Source: Rostratula benghalensis
Taxonomy: Eukaryota > Chordata > Aves > Charadriiformes > Rostratulidae
Length of the DNA: 64,000 nt
NCBI GenBank assembly: GCA_013399305.1
Contig: VXAI01000087.1
Location: forward strand, 2,070,151 to 2,134,150
Direction: 5' to 3'
The notes beneath the pieces were generated by a model. It was not told the origin of the DNA. It saw only the letters and a list, made by a program, of their open reading frames with translations, and searched no databases. Of the stretch, positions 1 through 12,089 are shown piece after piece (within the stretch, counting starts at the first letter, position 1; each line of letters begins with the position of its first letter). A program made the position numbers and the translations under genes.

Positions 1-900
1 TGGGTTTTCTTATTTAAAAATGCAAAGCCCAAGCCCCGACTGTTTCTGTTCCTCAAATAAGCCAAGGATCCTCTAAAAACAATTGTAAAACAATTGGTTC
101 AAATATTTGTCTTGAACAACTCTTTACTATCAAAAGTTCTAAACCTCCTATCATTTGGTAAGGGTAAGTGTGACATAAAATCTTTATTTTCCTTTTGATG
201 ATGATAATTTGTCTGAGAAATTTCAGCTTTCATTTAGTTGTGACAGATGTCTTAAAAATTCCTGTGATTTCTTGATGCTTTTTGTGTCTGCAAACATCAA
301 CACAACACAGAATTACCCATTCTACTTCTTGTAATTCCTTTTTTGTGGTAATTTCAGTGTAGACTTACTGGTGTATAATGTCAGTGATCAATGAACCATG
401 CTGATGTCAAACTTTTTGCCTTAGGAGACTGACAACCAGAGGGTTAATTAGGTTTGGCAGACATATGTGCATTTAACTTTTTTTTTTAAAGCAGTGAAGA
501 AGAACCAAGAGAATACTATTTAAATTTTGGCAATAAACATACCTAATGGAGTTTTAAATGGTATTTAAATTATGTCTAAGTAGATCTCTAAACTCATTTA
601 GCAAACAAATGACTACTAATGCTTTAGATAAAAAGAATGCTGTATTGGGTAATGATCTTTGAAGGGAAAGTAATACGGGTCAATAGAAAATCTTCTATCA
701 TATTAGTTAACAATTTATGTTTTCTTTTATCTTAAACATTTTGAGGGTCTACTGCTTATTGTGTACTTTCTTCATACAGAAATAGGAGCTGCAGAAAACA
801 TTATTGTTGCTCCACAGCAAGAAACTTTGCACTGCTGACTAAGTTTCTAGCAGGAAAAAAAACCAAAACCAACCAACCAAACAAAAAAGTACAGGTCTTT
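1..900. other. Unique AT-rich non-coding stretch
   Basis: No gene, exon or known repeat is visible. Near 857-889 there is an A-rich tract with interspersed CC pairs, one of many similar tracts in the window. The open frames here are short and broken by stops in all frames. Confidence 0.6.
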
Positions 901-1070
901 TCATAGAATCGTAGAACAGTTAGATTTGGAAGGGACCTGAAAAATCATCAAGTTCCAACCCCTCTGCCATGGGCAGGGACACTTTCCACTAGAACAGGTT
1001 GCTCAAAGATCCACCCAGCTTGGCCTTGAACACTTCTAGGGTGCATACCCTTGGGGGAATGGGGCATTCA
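901..1070 (-). mobile_element. CR1 LINE, 3' end fragment (antisense)
   Basis: The segment begins with the reverse complement of the CR1 terminal microsatellite (tcatagaatcgtagaa). It continues with the very common avian CR1 3' end as read on the opposite strand: 'ttggaagggacctgaaaaat', 'ccatgggcagggacac', 'caggttgctcaaag' and 'ttggccttgaacacttct'. CR1 is a non-LTR retrotransposon whose copies are usually 5' truncated, and this one keeps only the last ~170 bp. It encodes nothing intact. The right boundary near 1070 is approximate because the last 20 bp are diverged and contain a small insertion. Confidence 0.93.
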
Positions 1071-4000
1071 GGATTCTTATTTAATGAAATGCTTCACTAA
1101 AACTACAATATTAATATCAAAAATTTTGTGGATGGACTCATGCAGCTGGAGACGGCATATTAACACTTGCTTTGGTTCTTTTTTGCACCCTTTCCAGAAG
1201 AGAAGCAGAAATAAGTGCTCAGAAAATTGATCATAGATAATTGATTAACATGGGAAAACATGAAGCTTTTTTACCATTTTCATTCATCTATCTGGATAAT
1301 ACAGCAGACGTGATTAATTTCATCTAACTTTATCCATCAGGAAATTAGTTATCTAAATCTCACTTAATCTCACTTAATGTTACCTATTTACAGTAGAGAT
1401 ATCTAAATCAGAGCTAAGTGATATGATCTTTCTATATAGAAATCTAACCAACACTCTTGCTTAAGTTTAGTATGAAACTCGTACCATCTTAAGAAAGAAA
1501 TGTGTATTTGATCAGTCAAATTGTACCCTAAACTATTAGGAGGTGAAGATTTCTCTCCAGTGGGTATAAAAGAAAACTTGATGACTGCTTTAAACTTGAT
1601 GCCTAGGTTCTGGGTGAAGATGAATTTTAACATAAACTATTAGACTCAGCAGGGAGAGGCTCTTTGCAGAAGAGAGAGAAACATTTCACTAGCTCCTTTG
1701 TAAGTGCTAATAAAGGCAAAAAACAAATTAGCTGGTACGCTGGTACGCTAGAGAAGGGAATATACTAATTAGCTCATGGTTTGGTGTAGACTTGACTAAC
1801 AATTCCAGCAGTGTACAAACAATTTTGCTTAAATAGGAAAAAAAGTACCACATCATTACCATTACAACAGTTTCCGAGAAGATATTAAAGTAACATCTAC
1901 CTTTTCTAAATGTTCCTTTGTCAGACTTGTACCACTTTGTTAGCTTGCTATTTAAAAAATATTCAGAGATGCCACCTTTGCAACAGTCCTTAGAAAAGTA
2001 TATTTAATTGTCTCTTTCTTTTTTTCCCCCCTGCCATTTACTCTTTATAATTGCATCTGCAAATGTGGTAACTATGGTTGCAAAGTGCAAGTTAAACATT
2101 CCAGTCATGATTTTTATTTGTAACTTCTGCTAAATTTGTTGGAACACACTGGAAACTTTGGTGTGTGCTTTTGCTGTCTCTTACTCTCTTCACACCCCTG
2201 GAACCTGCCTGCTGAAAAAGAGAAACAATAACCTGCCTTAGCACAAACACATGGGCAGTCAGTTATGCAAACATTGCCATGTATAGCCTACATGATAGCT
2301 ACGTATCTCATTCTCGTTTCCACTACTGTCCTACACTTAAATAGGTTCTTTTTTCATTTTAATTGGTTACCAGACTAGGAAACTTACCATTAAAAGGTCA
2401 GGTTTACATTTGTGTTTATATTTATAGTGAAAAATGAAGTAGGCTAATCATGTTCTCTAGATGATGCTTTCCTTTGTATTATCTGACATTCAGAAAAATG
2501 GATGAATATACATGGGATTGCGTGTTTGAAAGCGATTTATCATGAATATAACACTGGCAAAACATAAAAAGGGTAGAAAAGAACAAGGAGCAGAACATGT
2601 TTGCAAAGGAGCAATAAGTTCTGATGCTATAGGGTAGAGGAATTTAGAAGTACACCAAAGGGACCTGTTAAGATCCCTTATGAAATGGTAAAATTCCTGC
2701 ATCCAGAAGGAGCATGGTTTACTCTGTGGGGACTGGTCAGGTTAGAGCATTGCATCAGGACTTCAGTATAAAGTGTTAACCAAGTGGAAAATACTGCAAA
2801 CAGATTATGAAGAAAACCAGAAGTGACTTGGAAATGGCATCTGCTCCTGAGCCCAGGTTCAACATCTTTTACCGTTTTGTATCAGAGAAGGTGTGAGTTA
2901 CCAATGCAAAAGCTCCACAGGAGCTGTGGCCAAAGAAGAAAAAAGGCTGTGCCTCAAGTTTGCATGGACATGGGACAGAAAGTGAATTTTTTGAGAGGTA
3001 TCAAAATTCACACTGAAAACGCAAAGGAAGAATAATATCTAACTACATTTTAAAATACCTAACCGTGATGTTTGCTGAGAGTGTATCCGACAACAGCAAG
3101 GCTCTGATCCCTAGAGTGCTGAATCTCTGCTCTGCTGTCTGCAGTTGGTCTGAGGAACAGGCTGAAAAGCAAGCAGTGAGCTGAGCTGCTAAAGCTGGCT
3201 TTGGCTGGAGCGCCTGGATGTTTAACTTATGCATATTTCTTAGAGTGTGTCAAAACACGTCAAAATATGAAGCAGAGCAGTACAGCTTAGCCAAATATGA
3301 GCAGTCATGAAACCAGAAAAAATGGATGCTCTGCTGTGTCCTTTAGAATGGGAATCTTACTCTGCTGATTTTGTTGTCAGCCCTACCAGCTCACATACTC
3401 CTGCTGCAGGAATTTCACTATTGATTTCAGTGGCTTTCTCTAAATTGGTTGGCCAAGGAATGCTTCTGCGTGCCAGGTGGAGCTGTTTGTGCTGGCTGCA
3501 CACTGACCCTTTTTTCCCAGTGTGTGTAAGCCAACAGTGCTACCAGCCCATCCTTTCTGAGCTTACTTGCTTTTTTTTTTTTCAATAAATAAATTCTACA
3601 TGTGGAGCCATTGAGTGTCTTGGCCAGGTCTCTGATTTTCTGCTTGGTCAAGATGTGATCAATGGGGTTAAAGTTTTGCCCCGGAATTAAATCCCCTAAG
3701 TGCAGTCTTGTGCCTGTCTGTCTCCAGACACTTGCACTGTCTGATCCTATGACTATTTGCTATGCAATTTCCTAATCTCTTTTTAATTCACACACAGAAA
3801 ATAATCAGAGTTCGCTATGAGAAGAAAGCCTCCAAATCTTTCTCCAAGGAAAAAGATGTGAAAAACTGAAACCAAATGCTTGAGGTTTTCTTCCATTTAC
3901 TGATATGACAACCACAACTCTTTGATTCTTTGAAATCTGGGTCAATGAGCAACTTTGGCCAAACACTTCACAATACACTGCATACTCCTTCGGCTGAAAG

Positions 4001-4568
4001 ACCCATGCTGTACCTAAAAGCAGGACTAGACCAGAATAGAAAGAATGATGGATAAGTTGGAGGAGATTTTCAGACTTATAAGCCTGAAGGGGAAATGAGA
4101 AAGGTCAAAACAGCATTTGTGAAATGATGTAAAGACAGTGATGTAAACATGTTTTCACATCTTTTACAAGGTGCAGGACTGAAAAAATGCAGAACTATAT
4201 AGTAGCTATAATGCTTTGGCCCAGAAGAGGCAGCCCAGTATAGGATTTTATTTTTCCAGGTTAAGTGGCCTAGAAAAAGCAAGCTTTGGAATCAGGAAAA
4301 GGAAATGTCACAGATTATTAGAGGACTGAGAAAGCATGCATTCCTAGATCCACCTGGAAAAGATTGAAAATGCAGTACCTCACATACACAGATAAGTACT
4401 CAGTGTATTTTCAAAAAGGACAGAGGAAGTTAAGAAATTTTTATTATTTTTTTTTTTTTAAGCAAGAGTTCCAAAAACTTCTAAAATTCTTCTAGTTAGT
4501 GTGAATAAATCATTTTGGTACATTATATTCTATCATGATCATTATTTATTTTTATTTTTTCCACTCAG
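1071..4568. other. Unique non-coding stretch
   Basis: No recognisable gene or interspersed repeat. At 1733-1750 there is a short direct duplication of an 8-bp unit (gctggtac). Several short open frames exist on both strands (for example 3307-3588 plus and 3427-3651 minus). They overlap each other, lack recognisable domains and look like chance frames. Confidence 0.5.
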
Positions 4569-4738
4569 AAAAACTAAATGCATTGGAACAGATTCCTCCT
4601 GCTGGTTTGGCTCCTTTGAATTGTTGGACAGGTCTGAAAAACTAGAAGCTGGCTGCTGTTGCCCATTCAAGATTTCCCCTGAGGCAGGAAGAAAGGAAAA
4701 TCTTGGAAAAGACAACATAGTTGCTCTTACATTTCCAT
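4569..4738 (+). other. Candidate internal exon (unrecognised product)
   Basis: A 170-nt segment is bounded by convincing splice signals. Upstream, a long pyrimidine tract ends in 'ccactcag' at 4561-4568. Downstream, 'gtgagt' lies at 4739-4744. The interior is purine-rich (around 4678-4710), as exons with splicing enhancers often are. One of the three frames stays open through it and remains open to the stop at 4942-4944, giving the longest open frame in the window (4501-4944, about 147 codons). That frame has no useful in-frame ATG near its start, so it could only be read as part of a spliced transcript. I recognise no domain, so a lncRNA exon or a chance cryptic exon are equally possible. 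Confidence 0.25.
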
Positions 4739-4744
4739 GTGAGT

Positions 4745-7700
4745 TTAGAGATTATGTTAGGAGTAGCAAAAGACTTGCCAGCTCTCACTTGCACCATGAT
4801 GAGGACCCACGTATTTTGAGAGCTGAGGAGGCTGCTCTTAATGAGTCAGCTGAGTCCCCAGTAGATTTCCTTACTCAAGTATTTTCCTGTGAGGACCAGA
4901 TGACATATGACATGCAAAAGGGTAGGACTGAAAGATTAAATTAAGAGCAATAGGGAATATTATATGGTAATGATTCCAACCCTGACCATATCTAAGCTTA
5001 TTTGGTTTTGTTTTCATAAATGTAAGATATCTGTGAACTTGAATAATTCACATGCATTTAGGATACCAAGTTGATCTGCACCATGTGAAATCTAAGGAAA
5101 AAAACCACCCAAACCACAAAACATAAATGAAATAGATCAGTGCCACAGTTGTGGCATTCACTGTAAATGTCCTTTTAAGAATGTCTTTGCAGATTTTAAA
5201 ACAATGATATGAGACTATGGAAAAAAATGGCATTAAATATGTATGAGCAAAAAAAGTGAAACCTGAATCAACTCCCCAGATATCTCATCTACCTCTTACT
5301 TGCACATCTGTTTTTCTTTAGATAAGACAAGAAAAAAATTTTACAGTATCACATTGCAGCCTTTTAATAAAGGAATTAATTCTTTCAAAGAAGATTTAAT
5401 TTGAATGTATTTGTTATGTCAACCTAACAATCAGTCTTCCAAAAATTGGACAAAAATGCTTTTCCTGAGAGATTTGTTAGGATTTGAATATACTGGTCAG
5501 GTTCTTCATGAAGGGAAATTAGTATATAGTACTGCAGAGCCTTCAGCATTAAAATACCTTCAATGTAATAGAAAAGGTCTAATTTAATACTCCTGTTGAA
5601 TTCAATGACCAAATATTGAATGAGCAACCATATATGTTAGAGATGAATTGGGCCTGGGAATATTATTGATTTCCCTTCTTCTGTTTAAATATTTAGTAAA
5701 ACTGTGTGATAATTGTCTGGGTGTTGTGCCTATAGGTCAATTACTATTTGATACTTCTTTAATATTTAAAATTTTAAAGGATTTGTTAGTTTTGTTTTTG
5801 CTTTTCAATTAATAAATGCACCTATGCTCTATCTATCATCACAACTATTTCTAAATAGAAAATAACATGGCAGAAATAAAGCCTGGTCATACATCATGGA
5901 CAATGAAACTGTGAAGCCAGGCACTGCTAGATTGTCATTGTGTTTGGAAAAGTTTTTCCTCTGGAAGAATTTAAATATTGAGAATAGGCCAAAATTATCA
6001 GTAAGTTTTCCTTCTTTGCATCTCTAACATACTTTTTACAAAAGTGCTTGGCTTTTATGAGTAGGCAAAGAGGTGAGGTCTCTTCTGTGTCATGGGAAGT
6101 GGAATTTTGCAGAATTTAAATATAATTTTTAATAAAACATTTGGTGAGAATGGCAAGCCATCACCCTCTGGAGGAACTATATAAATGCTCTTATTTGGTT
6201 TGGACTTCCAGTGCTCTGATTTTCTTTCATAAACTAATTAAGCTTTCACAGTTCCAGAAGGCTAGAGTTTCACTTCAGTGTGACCTCAGAGGAGTATTTT
6301 AGTAAGTTATTGTCTAGCAAATCATGCAATACAAGCTTATTCTTAATATGTTACATCAAGTGATGGTATTCCATTCTGATTTTAATTTCAAACTTAGTTT
6401 AAAAAACCCTAAAATGGGTAAAAATAAACCAAATCCTTTCCTTGTTCTGGATCACCATTTCATGAACGATTTGAACCAGTGGTTCCCCCTCAAAGTTAAT
6501 GCTTTGAATCAAAAGCAGAATACTCAAGACAAAAGAAAATACATATTTTTTTCCACTGTTTATCAGACAGATGGAAAATGTGACTACTCAGTGGCATGCC
6601 ACTTCAGTTATTGGACCACACAAGGCCTTTCAAGGCTTCAGCTGCCTGATTACCAATACCTTATAATGCTTAATATTATGTGTCTCCTTTGATAGCGAGA
6701 ACTCAGTTAAAAATATGTGCCAGTCTGGTAAAGGAATGAATAAAGCTGATGCAAAATCTATTTCAAGGGGGTATATCCAATACCAAATGTCACATTTTAC
6801 TGGCTGACACACATTTATCACTTCATTTCACAGAACAGTAAACAACTCATAAGTCACTGGCTAATTTGATTGGCAGTAGCCTTGGGCATTCTTTAGCAAT
6901 CATGTAGTATACTGCACTAAGTCAGACTTTTAGGGTAATTGACTTCAACAATATGAAAAATAAAATTCCTATAGTCTGCTTAACACAAAGGGAAACGGGG
7001 AAATCAAAAATGCGAGAACAATAAATTATAGAAATTTCTCATTTGAGTAAGTAACAGCTTTAATAGCTTTCTCTAAGTACTGAGTGCACTCGATTGAACA
7101 TCTGCTTTCCAGCTGTGTATATTGATATATTACCAGGGTTTTATTCTCTTCAACTTTAAATATATCCATAAGTTTTTCAGAGCTCTACTACCTGACTTTC
7201 TGACAATGCCTTGATTGTGAAAGATATAAAAATGTCAAAAATTCTGTAGGCCATTTTATGCCCAGGATATTATTTTTCAATTGAATCCAAAGACAGATGT
7301 CTATGAACAATTAAACCATTCTCCAATCACACCTTGTTCCAGCTGGGATCATAGAATTAAAAGGAAATAAGCCATCATGATTCACTTATTGCCGGAGTAC
7401 CTAGTGTTTCCTGTACTGCTGATAGATTCTTATTAAACAATTCTGTCGATGGAAAATGAATATTGTCCGCTGCTTGAACTTCTAAAGTTAGTTCTTTGAT
7501 ATTAAATTTGATTTTCTTCTCATAATAATTCATACACTTAGTCACTGGCTTCAGAAATTCCCATTAGATGGAGATTATGTTATCTAAATCTTACTAAATC
7601 CCACATCAGGTCTCAGGGACTTGAGCTGTAAAGTAGAACACTGAAAAGGTCTGCAGTGAAAGGAGGAACTTGCTAATAAAAAAAAAAATCTAGCCCGATG

Positions 7701-10700
7701 CCTCTTCTATTAGAGGAGATGTGGGAAATATTTGCTTCTTTCCCCACACTTTCATATGAAGTTACCTTTTTCAACTCCCTTTGCCATTGTTCCATGCTTG
7801 GCTGCCATGCAGCTCAGAGTTATGTCTTTAGCAAGGGGCTGTATAACATGGGCATACAAACCAAAATATCATCAGTGTGTTTATGTCTTAGTGATTCACA
7901 ACATCTATACTCCCATTCATGTGGGGAACATTTAATTTCCAGACTGTACCCAGAAAGGCTGTTAATAAAATATTTCTGCACTTTGTAGATAGACGGTTTA
8001 TGATCTTAGGCCATATATCCTGAAGGAAATATACACTCTCTCCATTTTCCCTAGACACAATACAGCAGACACAAGCAGCCTTTGTTTCAGAAAGGTAATA
8101 TAAAATTGAAGGAGAAAGCTACTGATTAATTTGTTTAATTTTATTAAATGGCATCAAAGAAACATGATTGTGTCTTTCAGAAACCCTAGCAATTAAGAGG
8201 ACACATTACAGTGTGTAAGTTAAATCTATCTTATTCTTGCTAAGTGTTTGCAAGTTTGACACATATTAAACTTCTGACTATGGAAATTGCAACCTGGTGA
8301 GAAGTAAGTTCGCTTCAAATGCAGAGGTTCTCAAAACATCAAAGGAGACAATTGAAAGATACATCCAAAGGAAAGAAGGTCGATGCAACTGTTTTTCTCT
8401 GTACTGTTGCTAGCCTGTATGAGGTGCGCTGGTTTCCATTACACATTTCTTGCATATGTCTGTGCACACTTAAGCTGAAAAAAATACAAGGTCAGCTTCT
8501 GCTCACAGGCCCCAGCCAAGCAAATCCTTTAAAGCATGTGCTTAAATTCAGCAGAGGAATAATACCATCGACATCAATGAAACTCCACACATGTTTAAAT
8601 GATTTAAATGTTCACGGGTTCAGTGTAGTTTTACTTAGGATTTATACTCTTGTAGCAGTGAGCACTAACATGACTTTTACTTTCTTTCCCTCCTGCCCTC
8701 GCTTACAAAAGGGAAGAAATTTGTAGGGACAGGTAACTATCTTTTCTTTAGAACAAGTGATGGGTAGAACAAGGGACTGCATCAGACTTGCTTCAGACTT
8801 GGAACAGAAACTACAAACTTTGCACAGGTACAAGTTTATACAACAGCAGTTATGCTCCATCCCTGCAACTCCCCCTCTTTTTATGGTATTTTATCTAACA
8901 GTATTGGGACACACAGGCTCAGGTATGCTTAAAAATCCAGAATTATATAAACATATTATTTGGCTAAATTTATGAGAAAAAGGTGATAAACTTCTGTCTG
9001 GCAGAGAGAGATGTTGAAGTAGCAAAGTAGCACTACAAAGAAAATTGGGTTCATACACAATTACTATCATAGAGCTAACATATTTTTCTCCCTCTTTCTT
9101 TTTTTTTGACCATATTACACTTTCAAAAAAGAAAAATCCTGTTGGGTTTTTTTTTTTTTTTTTTTTTTTTTAGTTACTAAAGTTGTAACTGGTTTTTTTT
9201 TTTTAATCATCCCCACCTGGATTCAGCTAGGAATATGCAATTTAGCATTCATAATGCTGCTTATTAAAAACGTGTCAAACTCAAGTGAAGTGATGTTATA
9301 ACGATATTGAATGCTTCCATCCAGAGGTCCTTGCATTTATCATGGGGGTGTGCGTGGGGAATGGAGGTACACAAAATTAAAGTGTAGCATCCAGACTCAC
9401 ACAACATACAAATGGAAGAAAAAAGAATTTTAGAATTCTTGAGATTTTGACAGACATGTTAAACCTCAGACTCTGCTTCAGCTCCAGACGTTCACCTGCA
9501 ATTAAGTCTTGAAAGTTTATAACTGGATATTCAATTAACTAGAAAGTTGTTGTCTGCTGATCTATCACACCAAAAAAATCTTCTGGTAAAAGGGGAATAA
9601 ATCTTGCTAATGGATGTAGAAGAGAGTAATTTTTAAAGCAACTGCTTATTCTTTTCTCCAGTTCTGATACATGCGGTGAAAAGTCACATTATATTTGTAG
9701 GTTTTTATTCAATCCACTGCATTACCTTTTGGTTGGTTTTTTTTTAAACTGTTATTACTAGTTAGCCTGAAAAATAAATCTCAGATATGCTTAAAACACA
9801 AGTCCTTTATAAGAGTTTCAAGTGCTAATATTTTGAGTCCAGTGACGGATCTTGTTCCAAAGGTATATAAATTACTTTTTTTTATTTTACAAAATGCAGC
9901 TTGAAACACGTGGATAGAACATATACGTTTAAGCCCTAAACTTCCTCTATAGTGTTTTTGGGTTTTTTTTCAGGGGAGCAAGAAGAATTTGCCCATAGGT
10001 TCCCTGAGAGTTCAGATAAACTCACTTTACCACTAAAACTACCTAAATCCTTGCACAGGTTGTAACATCATGTTAAGGTGGTGAATTCAAGAATCCTTGC
10101 TGAAGCGCCAATACAAAACAGAAGCTTTGTGTCTTATTTTACATAATCTATATTTTCTATGTATTTATTGACTCTTAAACAACTAATAGCAAATAACGTC
10201 ATTTGTCCTCCCTCAGGATTAAAATGGTGAAAATCCTCAAAATAAGCATCACTTATATATAGTGAATCAGACTGGACAAGACCTGTCAAGAAATTATACG
10301 TGTTGTTGATTTGGATTACTGATAAACTGAAATTATATGAAAAAATAGATATTTCTTTATGTGACTGAAAAGAGAGTCCAATAAATTGGTTTTAGTTCAA
10401 CATCTGAAATCAGAATAGTGACAGCCGAATTAGCATTCAAAGGGATACTGAGGTAGAAAAGTGTTGCTACAGGAGTGAATGTTAACGGTGTGAAAGATTT
10501 ACACTTACATCTGGAAAAGTCACAGCACGTTGGATGAGCTCCAGCAGGTAAGAAACCATTGTGTGGGAAAGGCAAGTAATTGTATGTCACAGGATCAAAG
10601 GAGTGCTTGAAATGTTGGAGGAAATTACTACATGGGTATAGAAGAAAGGTTTTCTCCCTCATGCAAAGTATTCCCTGGCTGTAGTATGGGGGCCGGTGAA

Positions 10701-11944
10701 AGAGATGACTGCATGTCCTGAGGTAGAACACGAGTTAAAAAGTCAGGAGCTATTACCAAAGTGACTACGGGAGCAGGTTGTGGCACACAGACCATGTGCG
10801 GCTTTGGTGTATGAGGGAGACTTACAGCAGGAGGTGTCAAATAAGGGACAAAGGGAAATTCCCGCAAGAGGTGAGGGCTAAAAAAACCCATTCATTAATT
10901 TGGCACAGTTGTGGGATGGGTTTTGTTTTGGTGAGTAGTCCCAGATTTCGACCTAAGCATCAAAGCAGCTTTTTTTTGTGTGTAAGTATAGAAGGATGTC
11001 ATTTATTCTCCTGCTGATTTTTTTTCAAATTGGATTTGTTCGAGATACCTCTGTTTCATGGTCTATTGTTTCAGGAGTGATACCCTTAAGAGAGTTTTTA
11101 AAAAAATATTCAATACATGTGTTAAGTGAAACTACCTCTTTTCTACTCTGAGTTAGTTCAAATGTTGATTAAACCACCTTCAACCTGCTTTCAAGTGTAA
11201 AATTAAGGGTCTTCAGTAATTGCCAATTGACAAACTCTTCCTGCCTCCAAAGGTAGGAGATTGCCAGGTTATTTATCAAAGTAGAAAAAGTCATGTGAGT
11301 GGCAACTTGCATAAAAATTGAATACTGAGTTGAGGATTTGGAGTTTTGAAAGTACTTGAGATTAGTCTCTTGGTTTGAAAATTAAAATTAGTGGCAACAG
11401 AATTGATTTTGATGAGAATGTAGTGAGTTTAACCAAGACCAAATCTGCAAATCCTATTCTATGAACACCTAATCCCGATATATTAAATTACAAAAAGCAT
11501 TTGAAGTATTCTTTTTTTTCTGCTTTCTTCCCATGGAGATGTATCCTAATGAAACAAACAAGAATTTTGCAAAGATGAACTTGGAAAGGAAAAATAGTCT
11601 CATCTTTCTGTTCTGCAAATTAGTCATATACTCTAAATCTGTGTTTTACATAATGATTGTATGTGATAATATATAAACAGTACATGGTCCTCTATGTGGA
11701 GGTTTGTATAACAGAGAGGGTATATAAGGTAATATACACATCCTCACTGGAATAGAACATGATAGTCATATACTTTAATGAATTCCTGTTGGGTTTAGGT
11801 GAATTGCAGATAACAACTGAAAACAAAGGATTCTGTCTGGGAACGCATTTTTGTTCAAAATATGAAGATTACTATCCAGCTCCAATTCCTCAATAAATTT
11901 ATGTCATGAACAAAAAAGTCAATGGCTTAGTGATACTATGTAAT
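4745..11944. other. Unique non-coding stretch
   Basis: No gene or LINE/LTR fragment was recognised in this 7 kb. It holds a 25-nt T tract (9147-9171), several shorter T or A tracts, and scattered small open frames. Two overlapping minus-strand frames at 10357-10731 and 10628-10891 are the densest but resemble no family I know. Confidence 0.5.
9147..9171. repeat. Poly-T homopolymer tract
   Basis: There are 25 consecutive T residues, followed within 30 bp by a second T run at about 9194-9205. No retroposed gene is recognisable on either side. Read on the minus strand this could be the A tail of an old retroposed sequence, but no target-site duplication was found by eye. Confidence 0.9.
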
Positions 11945-12089
11945 TGTCTCCTTCTCTGGAGATATTCAAATCCCACCTGGATGTGTTCCTGTGTGACCTG
12001 ATGGAGGTGTTTCTGCTCCAGCAAGGGGATTGGACTGAATGATCTTTCAAGGCCCTTTCCAATCCCTGATATTCTGTGATTCTGTGATT
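11945..12089 (+). mobile_element. CR1 LINE, 3' end fragment (sense)
   Basis: The segment reads as a CR1 3' untranslated end in sense orientation. It contains 'ggagatattcaaatcccacc', 'ggattggactgaatgatct' and 'caaggccctttccaatccc', and it finishes with two and a half copies of the terminal 8-mer ATTCTGTG (12070-12089). This is the subfamily type with 'gagatattcaaa' upstream. That differs from the 'ccatgggcagggacac' type at 901-1070, so the two copies come from different subfamilies or ages. Only ~145 bp remain and no coding sequence is present. Confidence 0.92.

Noticed and set aside
10357..10891. Two overlapping minus-strand frames that might be a frameshifted pseudogene
   Set aside because: The two peptides do not resemble any protein I know, and overlapping chance frames of this size are expected in 64 kb.
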